A stretch of 64,000 bases of DNA from Lethocerus indicus (Eukaryota > Arthropoda > Insecta > Hemiptera > Belostomatidae), in NCBI GenBank assembly GCA_019843655.1, contig JACDQD010000103.1:13267501-13331500 (forward strand). Reading direction: 5' to 3'. This document shows, piece after piece, positions 48,429-62,000 of the stretch (position 1 is the stretch's first letter; each line of letters opens with the position of its first letter). A program made the position numbers and the translations under genes. The notes under the pieces were generated by a model that saw nothing but the letters and a program-made list of their open reading frames with translations, searched no databases and was not told the DNA's origin.

Positions 48429-50785
48429 TCAATGATTATCGGAATGCCAGTCGGCAATGCTATAAATGCCCCGAAGCTACAAAATGTCTTACTCTGGACA
48501 AGATTCAATTAAAACACATAAAGCGACAGTAATTATGTTTCCTATTTGCCGATAGCGTGTTCTGTCTTTCGAACCTTTTCAGTACATCGCATGATCAGTA
48601 GAACCATTAAAGGAAAGAAGAATCATCACTGTAATTGGGATTGGAAACAGCATCTAAGCGAAGTAAAAATGTGCAGATAGTTTTGAATTCATACATTTAT
48701 AACTCGGAAAAGTCAATTATTTACCTAAACACCCAATATTTTTCAACAGACATAGGCTGTATATTACATGTTTAACCGATTAAATATGCCAATTATATGT
48801 AATTATGCAACATAATTTTATAATAAAATTGAGTCCACAATCTTTTAGAAATGCCTCCTCTCGTTTAGCCAATCTACATAAATATAGACTGGTCTCTAAT
48901 TGACGCTCATTTCCAGATAGAAGATATTTCAATACAGATCTTGTTTGATGACCGCCGAGCCGATAGTCGCATGTTAACCTTCGGTCGGCCTAATCAGCCT
49001 CGTACCGGTCAATTATGCATTATTTATGTGCCCCAGTACCTCATACAGAGGGCCTCCCAACCAATTGCCGGCTCGTCCACAATAAGCATTATAACTCTTA
49101 TTAAATATAATTGGGAACTAAAAATGATTATTGATAAAATAAGCGGTCCAATAAATGAAATGATTCGTGTCCAAATCACGAATAGGCGGTTTAATTTTCG
49201 TTTTATTCCTACCCCCTTGCATTCGCTTATATGGTTACCTTTTACGGAGAAATATTTTACTATCCGCTCAGTTATTATATCCTACAATTTCGTTAGGCCG
49301 GTCGGGATTTTTTTATCGTGAATATCGCTGAAAATTCAACAATGCGATTAGCGGAAAAATCTGCCGGAATGAGCAGTTTCCCCAAGTATAAGGTAACATG
49401 ATGTTTTCAAAGTTTTTTGGAATATAATCTGAGTGCAATATACTTTAATAGGACTGCCTGCGTATGCAATTACAATTGAATATATAATACGTTTAGACAA
49501 CTTTTGAATATAGCATAAATAAATATAAACTAATACAATTTTTTTATAGAGTTAATTGCCTTTACCATTCATTTCAGTTAGAATTTATCTATTTATAATA
49601 ATTGGGAATGATTAGCTTTCCAATTAACCGCACGAATCCTTAGATTTTAGAGGTTATAACCAATAAATAGAACAGTTGATATTTTACAGGTTTCTGCATG
49701 AAACATATGTTCAGAGGCAACATAAATCACTAATTTGTCCTTTAATGCAAATTCAGCATGCTCGGCGCTGTAGCTGTTCCAAGGACAATAAACAAGTTTA
49801 AAATTTCAAGGAAATGTTATCGCGTGTTGTTTCACGTTTAATTTTATTTCAATGGTCTAAATTCCCCCCACTGAAAATTTCTCTTTGCATTGTATAACTG
49901 CTTGTCTCACTGGCGATTGTGTTCTTTTAGTAATTTGAAGAAATTACATTCAAATATTCGAGAGATCGGCGGATCTCGGGATACACAATTCTAAGATTTC
50001 AGTTACCAATTTACACAACGATATTTGCCTCATAAAAGTATAATGTGAATTGGAAGAAATGAAGTGTGTTGCTGTGTAAAAAAATAAATCAATTACAGGA
50101 TTAATAAAATGATTATTAATTTCAAAATATTTTAATTGTTTTCCGCGCCCTTTAATGAAACTCCTGATACCCACGTTTAGTTCGATGGACTCCAGTCCTA
50201 CTCGGAGTGGCACCGCTGGGTGAAGGGTCTCGGACTAAATAAGGATTTCCACCCAATACCCAATAAGGCCTACACACAATATTAATATTTGCATTCTGGG
50301 CATTTATTTTGATTTAAATAATATACAGGCCAAATTAATTGCTCACGTCCCACCGCGGAATATATTCAATAATTCCCCACGAGGCGGCGCCACCCTACGA
50401 TGAACGATATTAAATTACAAAACAGGAATACTTTCGATGCACATACAGAAGGTGCATTCCGAAGAAAATTATGCAAATCTCAATGCAAATAATTCTTGGG
50501 ACCCGATATATGCACTCGATAATTTTTTCTAACGCTGTCTGCTTTTCATCAATGTAGTTATGTACGAACGAACGTCGGCTTCCCATAATAAGCTACCCGC
50601 TGCATCCCCCAAGTAGTTGAATACTTAATTGACACAACGATAATATAATATGGGGACATATATACTGCGGCATATGGTGGTAAGCGGGGGGTGAAAAAAG
50701 CGTGTACCTAAAAATGGTGAAATACATATTGCAGGAGAGCGCTAACCTCGGTCTACTCCTCGGTTTCTTTGCCGCTCTCGGCAAT
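48429..50785. other. No recognised gene; AT-rich
   Basis: The 126-codon frame 48941-49321 shows no known domain. The rest is AT-rich with short frames. Confidence 0.6.
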
Positions 50786-50789
50786 CCCT

Positions 50790-50799
50790 CCCCCCCCCC
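50790..50799 (+). repeat. Poly-C tract (10 C)
   Basis: Ten C lead into a CpG-rich block (CGCGCCGG). Confidence 0.9.
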
Positions 50800-53700
50800 G
50801 CGCCGGTCCCCTTCTCCTACTGCCGTTCGGATTTATTATGCGGAGTAGAAATAAATCGAGCCGGGTAAATTGTGTCCGAGGGCGGGCTCCGGAGGCGCAG
50901 ATCTTATCACGCCGAGTAAGTTTAATTTTCTTTTAAGTGGCTCGCCGCTCAACCGCTGTGTATAGAGCTCCCCCGACCACTCCGCCGGCCGACTCCAAAG
51001 CACCGGCTTTTCTGGGCTCCCGGTTGCGACACGGGGGATTACAGCGCTTTTTTATATATATATTTATTTATTTTGTTTTTCTTCTCCATCTCCTTGCCTC
51101 GACCGCATTGTTTTCGGCCCGAGAATCTTCGGCTAATTGTTATTAGCCGGCCGGCCCCGAACTCCTTCTCCTCGGTAGACATGTTTCAGTAATTTATTTC
51201 TGTCTGGGAATGATTCAGGATCCAGTATCTCCTGGCGAAATTGGATTAGGGCTTTCCGTACCCGATGGTTGACAATGCGAACGACCACGTTTGGTGGAAT
51301 GTGTATTGGATGGTGAAAACTACTATTAAAGGAGATGCCACAATTAAAAGGATAAAAATTAGTTACCACCTTCCATACATTGAAAGGTAGTAGGAGAAAA
51401 TATTTTCACTAATGTCAATCAGATGAGAGAATGAACAAACAATACATATCCTATGAGGGTGCTGAGCATTGTGTCGAAAAAGTCATCCGTAGAATAGGTA
51501 TAAATGTAATATATATTTATAATAAATAGTTAACTTATTATTATAAATTGGAAACCAAACAGATTTCTTAAATTCATTCACGTGTCCAGTACTAATAATA
51601 TGCTGTATTCTTACCAGATATGCGTTGTGGAAATGGAGGAGGAAAACTCGGTAACCCCAGGACATAGCCCACGTACGGAGGTCGCAAAAACATCACGGAC
51701 ACTATATTTTAACTGTTATGCGTCTCAGTTAAGTTGAAAACAAAGTATCTTGTTTGTATTAATAAATACTAACGGTGACTTCAAAATTAGAGATGGAACG
51801 TTCCTTTGGCATATTCCAAATGAGTAACTCAATGTTGTGCAGATGAGATATGTAACAACTTAAAACCGGTCTATAAATAGGACTGAAGTGAGCATCAGAA
51901 TTCTAACTGTTCTGACGGTGCCATCTGCACTTTTCCGTCGATTCCAGCCGGCATACTGGCGCATGGGGAGCGATTATTATTTTTTAAAATGTTTCTTTCT
52001 GTTAATTGGCTTCGTACCGCAAGTTTGCCATTTTGGGGGTTGCTCTTGGCCGCACGAAAAAGCACTTCCCGGAATTACATTGAGCCCCATGGAAAAAGTC
52101 GACTTGCCCAAGCAGCTGCCTTCAGCCATTAAACTTCGCCTGACGCCATTCTAATTCAATATTATAAATAAACATCTGTAAAATCATTTTGCCTCATTCC
52201 CATCTTTAATCTCTCTTCGACCGCCTCGTTTTTTATTCGTTTCTACTATGTCTGTTTAACCCGGTTCTCCTGGTTTCGACTTAACGCCCGATAATTGAGA
52301 GAAGGGTGTGACCCAGCCATTTATAATGGCTTTAAACGGTGACTGCCAGTTGCTCTTAATAATAATTGATGGGGTTCGACCCGGTAAAACCCTTGACCGG
52401 CGGATAAATGAAATGCCAGTGCCACTGCGTTATTTTTCATTCCTGCTATTTACCACACAACTAAGCAATATTCCTTGTATCCTTATTGTATCCTTGTATC
52501 AGTATGTACATTATTATATTATGTTTCAACTAAATAAATCTAATACAAGATATAAAAATAAACTCATCAAGAAGCGGATAATAACTTGGAGCTGGAAGAG
52601 GAATGGAAATATGAACGGGGAGCCATCATCGAGTGCTGTTCACTGAGTGTTCTTGAAGGGAACCGCTATAACTCGTTTAGCATAATTATGATATTCAAGT
52701 ATGAAATAACCCCCGGGGGCGTCAATTGCATTTTTGAACGTCAAGTGCTGTAATTGAAAGGTCCAAAATTTATTTGTGCGGTCAGTTATTTCCGACTCAA
52801 AAAATATACAGAAATTACACTCGCCAAACAGAACGGCGGGGTTAATTGACAGTTGGAAACATTTACAGTTACCTCCGTTTCCTCTCACACAACGAATGAA
52901 ATGACGCCGTTCCTGCAAAGAAAATAAAAGCAAAATTATCGCATGAATAAATACATGAAATTACCCTGCGTCCATATTGAGGCGGGGTGTCAGGATCCGA
53001 CGCCGGCTTTCTCGCATGATTTTCCCATTGGTTGGAATCGTTTTCGTTGAATTCTCAATTTCCCTTGAGATCACGACCGGGAATAAGTGCGAGGAATAAT
53101 TCACGAAAAAGGTTTAAAATATTATCACTCCCTCGGTCTTCAATAGCCACTTGGCTTCTGAACTGATGATGTCCTAAATCTTCGTTGGTACTGTTATAAT
53201 ACCCATAGCTGCTGTCTACCAGAATGGAACGGAATGGAAGGAATAAATGTATGAATGTATAATGACACTTCAACCAAATAGTTCAAGTGGGATTGATTTC
53301 GAGAATTTATATAGTCCAGAAATTATTTAGTACCGCATATAACGCGAAATAGCGTACTCATAACGGTACAGTAGTAACTACTGAGGGTGAAAATCGCAGT
53401 TCAGGTTAAAAACTGCGCCCGGAGAAGGTCCGTCAATTAATTACGTTAAGATATGAACGGTGTGGTCGGGCCCGATCTCATGTCTGCGGTATGGTAATGA
53501 GACGCTATTGTAGAGCCGCGGCGTAATGGAACGCATAAAACACGGACACCTCTCAATGAAGGCCTTAAATCTCTCTCCCCCTTCACTCCCTCTCTCTTTC
53601 TCTCCCGGCTCTCCTTATAGCATAAATTCTCTGTGGCCCGTAGCCACGTCCCGGTGAAAAGTGGATTGCCTTAACTTGGTCGGGGGTTTCGCCCGAGCGT

Positions 53701-54470
53701 GAATGAAACCCGACGTCGTCCTATTAAAATGACCCGAGTTCCACGTCGGAGTTTACCAGCGCGGGCACCGTATACATAATACAATTAATTGAAGGGAGGA
53801 AATCGGAAACGTTTATCTTCGTTTGTCCCGAATAGATGAACAATTTCATAATTAAGTAGACCATAATTGGATCTTGGCCTGTCGTTCTGTCTGACGCCTG
53901 TGGTCAAGTTATACGATACGATATTGTACTTTTAATTAACTTTTGTCTTTCTAAATGTCATTATATATTTTGATATATTTATATCATAAAATGTATGATA
54001 ATATTATCCAAAGAAAAATTTAAAAAGTAACTAAACAAACTGATTGACCGGACTGATTAACTATAGATATAAGCTTACCAAAAGAATAGAAAACTGGACA
54101 GTATATCCATATTCTTTATTTTTATTTATTTTTAATGTATTATTAGGAATCGAGAGAGATACCTATCAGCTTGATTATATCCTCAACGGGCTGAAGCTCC
54201 AGTTAAATAACAATAATTGTTTGGGGCAAGCCCAATAGACAAATATCCGAGTATCTATCGGTCAGTTAAATATATTGTAGTTACTGAAAATATGAACGTT
54301 CTATTGTCGTTTCTTGTGACGTAAACCTTTGAATACTCAATCCTTCAGAATTTATTCGTGAATACGTAAATTTTCTATGTTGAATTAGATCAATTAAACC
54401 GCCGATCTTCCTGCCGGCCTCGTTAATTGCGATTCATTGGACGACTGATCAAAGCGCACAAGGCGCGAAT
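50800..54470. other. No recognised gene; two weak protein-like frames
   Basis: The CpG block ends near 51.18 kb. The minus frame 51133-51369 reads VVRIVNHRVRKALIQFRQEI and the minus frame 53055-53273 reads NEDLGHHQFRSQVAIEDRG. Both look protein-like but match no family I can name and lack a clear splice pair. They may be relics of transposon coding DNA. Confidence 0.45.
53569..53617 (+). repeat. Polypyrimidine CT-rich tract
   Basis: A nearly pure C/T stretch, mostly CTCTC units, follows an ordinary mixed region. It could support triplex structure or bind GAGA-type proteins on the other strand. No gene start is visible nearby. Confidence 0.7.
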
Positions 54471-55950
54471 TATATATATATGTATAAAACCTATCCAAGC
54501 CTGAGTGGCTCGTACATTTCAACACTTGCAGAGAGGGTTCTCTGCAACTGCATTCAAAGTGCCTCGGCGGCGCCGAATACAGAGGCCGAGCTGGTCGGTG
54601 GTAGAGGTGACGCGGGCTCTATGATGCTAATAGGGCGGTTAACACGAACCAGCCCGGTTACGCGGGCAGAGGATTTCTCTCGATATAGTCCGACCGCAGG
54701 TGCAATTTATTCCCTGCACTTGTCTACGCCATACTTTACCGGCAGACGTTGGCAAGTTCTGGCAAACAGATCCAAGTGTAAAAGGGGGCGCAAAGGTCAG
54801 GATGCGGGAGAACATGTTGCACGACAATTTTAAACTGAACTATTGAATTCAATATGAATATATTCGCAATATAACGAAATGCTAATAGAAGTTCTCAACT
54901 TCTAACAACAACTGTTGTTTTACTTTATTGTGGTAATACAAAATATTAAAACTGTTGTTAGAATCTCGCAATATTGCGCCAGTGAAATAACAGAATTGGT
55001 GTGATTTCATTAGACGAGTTATTAACGCAGTAATTTTGTAATATCATCGTGATATATTTCCCCACCTTAGTCAACCAAAACACTCGATCCCAATTCAAGA
55101 TTAATTACACCCAATGAAATGAACAGAATTCAGTTCAACACCGGGAAAAAACGGATGTGCACAATTTATTACAGACGAATTTCCATCGAGGGTTCACTTT
55201 AATGTATTCGAAGTCCGGCTTACCTTCGAACAACCTTATACTTCCATGGTAACAGACGCGAAGTCGGCACAATATGTAAATCAAGTCACCAGTTTCGTAC
55301 ACGTTTGGTGCTGTAAAATTAAAGGACATTAGCATCGGAAGAAAACACGGAAGATTTCGAATTTTAAAGATTAAGAGGATCACCCCCCCTCGTGAGTCAG
55401 AGCATCCGGTCAGGAAGTGAGCGCTTACGTTCCGCCCACAAATTAAATAAGAACCCCACAGCCGAGATAACTCAAAGGCCCATTTATATTTGTCCCTTTC
55501 TAATGGCGCCCGGGCCCACCGGGGTACAATAAAGGCTATCGGCCCGAAAAAGTGAGAGCGAATCCCTCCCACCGTAGACGGGGCTGCGTATACGCGAGGG
55601 TCGCGTGGGCGTCCCGAGAACTCGGGAAACTCGTCGCTAATAAAATACCGGGGAATAAAAGTCCCGAGAAGTTATGTCACTTCGGCCGCGGGAGGCGGCG
55701 ATAAATTCACGGAGTCGAACCGCTATTAAACCCGGGATACCCGGGACGTCGCCTCTCGGCTGAAGAGCAGGCAGGCAGGCAGGCGGATATTTGAATAACA
55801 AAAGCGATGGATAATTGTGGATTAAAATAAACGGACTCAAAAGGAAGGCGAGATTGTGGATAGTAAATTTTCTGGAGACACGTTTTTTTGTTTATCTTCG
55901 AGAAAGTTGACGATCGTCCGAAGCTACCGCCCGTGTAGTACACGGCGCAC
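54471..55950. other. CpG-rich DNA with unassigned frames
   Basis: The 117-codon plus frame (54480-54833) and 145-codon minus frame (55135-55572) have no recognisable domains and no splice or start context. GC-rich, stop-poor composition can account for them. Confidence 0.5.
55767..55783 (+). repeat. (GCAG)4 tetranucleotide repeat
   Basis: Four GCAG units lie at the edge of the CpG-rich block at 55.4-55.8 kb. Confidence 0.85.
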
Positions 55951-58900
55951 CGCTTATCTCTATGGAGGGAAGCCGTAAAAGTTTTCAGATATCGGACTGT
56001 GTTAACTCCTGTCCCGGTTGTCCGAAAACGGCGCGGAGATAAAACAAACTAAGATTGGAGGCGGCCGATATAAATAACCAACGGATTGCCACAGTCCTGT
56101 TGAGCTGTAGTCGGTATTGTCACGCTAAACCGTTGGGCCGTATTTCACCTGCGGTCCCCGGCGACTGATTCAACATGGAACTAGAGATCTTTTTCTATAT
56201 ACTCATATTCATTGTCTGCTCTTTCTTATACATCTTTCACTGTTACCAGCGGCGAGTGGAAACAAAATTCGATGATGACCCAAACCATCGTCGGTATCTG
56301 GAATTCAGGACTTTGCCGATGACGCGAATGCCCCTGCAAATTGTTATTCGCATATATTATTATTATATTTCTTTAGAAATAAAAGCGGGGAAAATTATTC
56401 TGACATTTAAATAGTAAATCGGTATGGGATCCGCAGTATTGCGTTGACATTTCAGTTTCTCCTTGGTGAAATTACTCAAGACTATACCATAAAAAACTAC
56501 TTACCACCTACTCTTACTGGACTTTCCAATCTAGGTAACTTTTACTTTTTGTCGATACCTTTATGGAATTCTCATTAGACTAATAATAATGCGAAAAGAA
56601 AATTTTATCTCAATGTATAATCGATGGGTTTGATAAAAATTTAAGGTGTCCGATTGAGGGTGTGAGTGGGTAGAGTTGTACTGAAATAAGTACCCATTTA
56701 CCTTTTTTCGCCCCCAAAAACCAGCCTTATCTTTGGTTTTCACTAGTAGATAATTTATTTAAATTTATCAGAGACTCCATTTTTACGCTGAAAGGTTATT
56801 GCACAACGTTTTTAATGGCTCCGTCCATGAAAAGAAATGGGTTGAAGCGAGGCGCTAAAGAAGAATACTTTTTCGAAAATCGATGAGATGTGGAAAGAAA
56901 TTCTGTTAATTGTTCCCGTTAGCATATCTACGATTGATCTAGGCGCTAACACGCGAACCGGGGGCCAAATTGTGGCCCCTCGGACCAAAGTGTTTTAATG
57001 TTTAGGAAGATTAGATAAGGTTTAATGAACCGCTAACTAGCCCAGCGGGCTCATCCGAATTCAACTCTCGATTCATAAAAAGGCCCTCCTCATTCATTCA
57101 TTGTCAGCTCGTTAGATCAATTAGAACCAAATTAAAAGTTCCAAAGTGATATAAATACCGGATACACGCACATGACCCGGAATCTCTCTTCGTTGTACAT
57201 ATTTTTTCTTACCCGTGGCTGATTGAAAAAATAAATTTTAAAATTTATAAGGGTAAGAACAAAATGAAAATTGTACCACCTGGCAACTAAGCGTGTACAA
57301 CATCCATCGAAAACTGTGTTGTTCCGCAATAGCGGGCTAAGTATCTTGTTTATGTATCTTAATCTTTATCGAAAGCTAAATTAATTAAATTTCACGCGTT
57401 CCGAGTACCCGTTAAACACAAACATTCTTCAGTTCCCAGCATACCAGTCGAGATGACTCGAGTATTTCTTAATAATCTCCGGCGCGTAATGATGGTCCGG
57501 TTGGAAGGTGTCCTTTCAACCATTAGGTTGAAACAAGCAGGCCGAGGACTGTCACTAGCTTGTATCAAGTTATACCCTGGCCGAGTTGAACTCACTCTTG
57601 TGTGGTCTCGCGACGAAACTGTAAACCTCCCGGTTTCAATTCCTAACGTAAATTGGCGCCCCCCCATGACGGGCTCAAATGGGCCCGAGAATCACAGTCG
57701 GGTCGGACAATATAAAATCGTCGGATGGGACAGTAAATTCAGCCCGCACTCCGCCGTCCTGCATAATTATATCCCGGCCAAGTGAACTAGCGCCAGTTAT
57801 TATAACGAGTTAGTAATAATCCCTCTATTCTCCCGCGAACGTATACCGTTCGTTTATTGCTTCGAACGAGGAGTCTTAACAGCGGGAAAGGCGAAGCGAA
57901 GGTTTAAATACGGCGAATCGCACGAAACCGTCTCGGCCCGTCTTCCATTTCGCAATCTAGCGTTTTCGCCGGCCAGTCTAAATCACAATGGTTGCACAAT
58001 AGATGATGGGGGATTTCACTTTTGTGCGAAAACAAATTTTTTCATGCAAATACTGTGAATTTTAAACGGGGAACGACCGGTTCTTATCGTTTTCTCCTTC
58101 GGGTTCAATCGGTGCCCTATGTCCGTAGGCCTCGTAAACTCTCGCAATATATCTTGCAAATTTTAAAGCCTTCTTCCGCGCCATTATTTCGATTGCGAAT
58201 GCCATACCTTAGAGCCGCGTTATTTATAGTTATAATTCAACCTTCCTGAAGATTGCATGATGTTGAGAATTCTGGCATGTAGTGATTAAATTACTTGGCA
58301 TCAAAGACAAGTGATATTTCTGGTAGTAAAAATTATTAGAATTATGATGTTTAATTTTAGTAATACTATACAAATAGTATTAAAAGCATTACGCCGAATA
58401 TTTTCCAAATATTGGTAGAAGTACAATAACATCCATACAAAAACAAATCGTTGGATTTAATTAATTACTGAACGGATTTCTTTTAGTTTTCCTAAATTAA
58501 GGAAATTCGTTATCGAAAATCTTGGTGAAAATAATGTCCGGCCGAACACCCGGGCATAAACTTTCATTTGAGTAACATCCTCATTAGGATGGCCGTCAGA
58601 TAACGTGCCCTCCCTTAGGAATAGTCACATTTGTCACTTACGATAACCAAGTAAGCAATAACTCCTGAAGGCTTGCCCACTGGTCACAATTTTTAAGTGG
58701 TAATATCTCTCATTCAATCACCAACAAGAGTTGTAATAATACCACATTATCAATCAACCTGTAGTCATTAGTTAACTAATCTATAATAAATTAACTGTTC
58801 CCGGCTATTTGTATACTTTAATATAATATTTATTAAAACACCAAAATGTAATAATTTAAGTATGTAATGGTCGTACGAACATATTTCTCAGTAAAACGTA

Positions 58901-59090
58901 TGGGAGCCCAATTATTAAGAATTTTTGAGCTTTATTCGAATATTAGATAAATTTAAATTAATATAATTATTCAAATTCGCTACTTTTACCTTTTAATAGT
59001 GCATTATGAATATTTTTACATTTATTCTTGTTAAAATATATTTCATACTCGAGGTACAAAGATTAACTAATCCCGGAAACATGAGTGGAA
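55951..59090. other. No recognised gene
   Basis: Mixed DNA to 58.25 kb with 110- and 91-codon antisense frames at 57392-57785, then AT-rich DNA to 59.09 kb. Contains the ATTA-loop hairpin. Confidence 0.6.
57514..57533. other. Perfect 8-bp stem hairpin with ATTA loop
   Basis: TTTCAACC and GGTTGAAA flank ATTA. Another GGTTG just upstream gives the left arm an alternative partner. Confidence 0.65.
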
Positions 59091-62000
59091 TAGATCAATG
59101 TTACTCATCGTAAGAATTGTCAGTGAATCGATACTGAAGAAGGGAAGAACCGGTGAGAGAATACAGATTGCAGTGGTTATAATGTGTGGACCCCGTACAC
59201 AGTATTCCAAAGTAATTGTACCGCTTTTTTCCCCGTTTGAATTGAGGAAGAAACATTCAAGGAATATAACTTTGCGGGCGGCTCAGTAAATTCGATTAAA
59301 CGGGGAATAACTGCTATCGCCGCCGCTCCTGTCCCATTACTGTTCAAAAGTTGATCCCCTATAGAAAACGGTTCGTACAAGGACAGTCTTCTGCCTGATT
59401 AAAGATAGTGTGCAAAAATACGGTGGGATCTGCCCCACTCAGTCTCATTCTCCCTCCCTCTCTAAGACCTTAAAGGGGCTTGCCCGAGCTATTAGGCCGA
59501 CCGCTTTATACCTTAAACAGGAGTAGGACCGCGACCCGCATTGCACCGGGCGAAACAGCTCCTGGGGCTTACTTAGGCCGGCTTTTTTCCCGGCTTTAAA
59601 CGCGCCAAAGGGACGCAAAAAGTATGTTCGGCATGATAATTTCCAACCACCGCTCAAGGGGTTGACCCATCGATCGGATGAATTTTTAACAACGGCCGGC
59701 CCGAGCGCCGTGTTATACGTCATAAAGCCCATTTTCTCGCGGTATTCCGCGCATGTAAAATGCAGAATTTTATAGTAGAATTTACAGAGTTATAACTGAA
59801 ATTTTAACGAGCCTCCACTACGGCTCGTTAGAACGGCGGCAAGGAAAGTCCGGCAAACCTAAGTTACGCTGCTGTAAATATTCCGAATATTTCATCCGGA
59901 GGTCGCTCACCTCTCTCGGAGATAAATGTGAAAAATATTTCTCGTTAAATCGTTACCCAACTCCCCCCACTGCAATGCCCATACTTAAGACAAAGTCCAA
60001 CATTTTTTTATTATACTAACTGAATTATAAAAATATGGGCTCTAACGTTAAGGCTTGATTGCCGGTTAAGTGTGGGTTTAATTTAATCCACACGGGCCGC
60101 AAAATATTCGATTTAAGTGCTCTTGATAGTCATTTAATTTAAATTGTTGACAATTTCATCTACTAGAAGAGTAAATATTTTTGAACAGTTAAGTCAGTTA
60201 TGTCTTGATTGAGTTAGTTATATCTAGACATTTTTCTCCTAAATCGGTGTTACAGGGTAACTCGGAAACGAGGTTATAAAAAAGACCCCAGAATAATACA
60301 GACGATTCAGCGGTATTTCAGTGACGCTTTTAATTTTCTTGCGAAATTCAGTCTCCCTTCGCTGATTTGTTGTTACGCTGGACCGGTTTTGGCCTCTCGT
60401 CCTCATGAATATACATTAGTGAGCCGGAGGAGCATCCTGTTCGCACTCTTTGTGGAGTAACACAAAGAAGGTTGTGATATCCGCGTTATCAAACGAGACC
60501 AGTGATTAGCCACGATCAGCATGATTGTTTCCATACATTTGAACCATTCCTACTTTCTGTTAAAATTATTTGTTATAGTTCAATAACTCGTCTGGTTGGA
60601 ATCAGTGAGAGTTTTGAATGCCCGAACTTATTTATTTCCTCTTAATTCTCATTTTTTACTTCTGTTCCTCCCCTAGAAATTTTCTCGTTTTCGAGAAAAT
60701 CTCTCCATATTATTAAATGTAATGAATGAAATTAACTATTCCTCGGTTTATATAACTAAGTCGTAGTGGAATGTTCGCTGGGACGGCACAAATACGCCGG
60801 GCGGATAATTGCAGGCAATAAAATCTTCAATCTGCCACGATTTAAAACTGCAAGGATTTTATAACCGGAGAATATTTCTCACAAGTCCGACGTACGTATA
60901 ACCTATTATAAGGCCTGTATAAGGGATCCGGCGATTCCGCAATCTGATTTCACTCCGGCCGCTTGGGGTTTTGACAAATACGCGGATTTAATAATACCGT
61001 TGTGAACCCCACCGAACAGTCTATAAAGACTGTCGCGCGAATTCCGCCGGCAGTAAATCAAAACTGGGAACAAGGAATCCAGAAAGAGAAAATAAATTGA
61101 AAAAAAAAATATATACTTTTGAGTTCAACCGCGGCTAATTTAATCCCCGCTCTGGGCAATTTCATATCTGGGCCGAGCACGGCATCCTCAAAGCGGGCTC
61201 AGATCCGGACTAATCCCGTATTTTCATTTATTATTTATCCGCCGGAGTGGTTTAAAATGTGAGAAATTAAATAATTAAATTTTGTCGTACTTTATTGACC
61301 TCCTTCACGGCCGCGGCGTCCGCGTCCATTTGTCGGCGGCTCGGACTGGTTTTACACTTCCTGTTTGTTATTGCGCTCATCTCTCAGATCAATTTATCAC
61401 AACCGCCAACCGTTTTATCCTCCATTTTCAAATGAAATTCTCCAGCAAAGAATGCGCTACAATTAAATATTACATTCGATTTCATTCATTCCTGGGTAAC
61501 AATGTTTAATTATAATTTATAATAACGAGACACACTCTCGTATACACAGTTGGACATGACTGCAATAGAAACACGAATATATTCTCAAGCCTGAAATGAT
61601 TGTAGCGGAATGTCGTTTAATAGACATTCTACAAGGATTAACGTAGTATGACCTTCATTCATAACCCCCACCCCGACTTAACTACTATGTTCATACGACT
61701 CTGTATGATAGCTCCCTACTATGCTCACTTTAACTTATTTCGCTACTAAAAATGCACGAAAATAGTTAACTACTATTCGACTGTCGATGAAACAATTTGT
61801 AACCAATATCACTGCACAAACAGGGTCTGTATGTATGTAAAGGAGCGTTAGGCTAATTTCTCGTGGGCCTCAAAATATACACTTATTTTACACAATAATG
61901 TTTTCAAATTTCCCTCAGAGTATCACACAGAGCACTTAATTCTGGTAGGTTTTTGCATTTTATAAATTATTCATTTTACAAGTCATATTTTCCTACCCAT
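59091..62000. other. No recognised gene
   Basis: Moderately AT-rich, with a CpG patch at 59.45-59.75 kb and the TTTT-loop hairpin at 60679. Frames are all below 96 codons and unassigned. Confidence 0.6.
60679..60700. other. Perfect 9-bp stem hairpin with TTTT loop
   Basis: ATTTTCTCG and CGAGAAAAT flank TTTT. It stands alone in AT-rich sequence. Confidence 0.65.

Noticed and set aside
55135..55572. 145-codon minus frame
   Set aside because: No recognisable domain, transmembrane pattern or splice sites. Frame length is expected in CpG-rich DNA.
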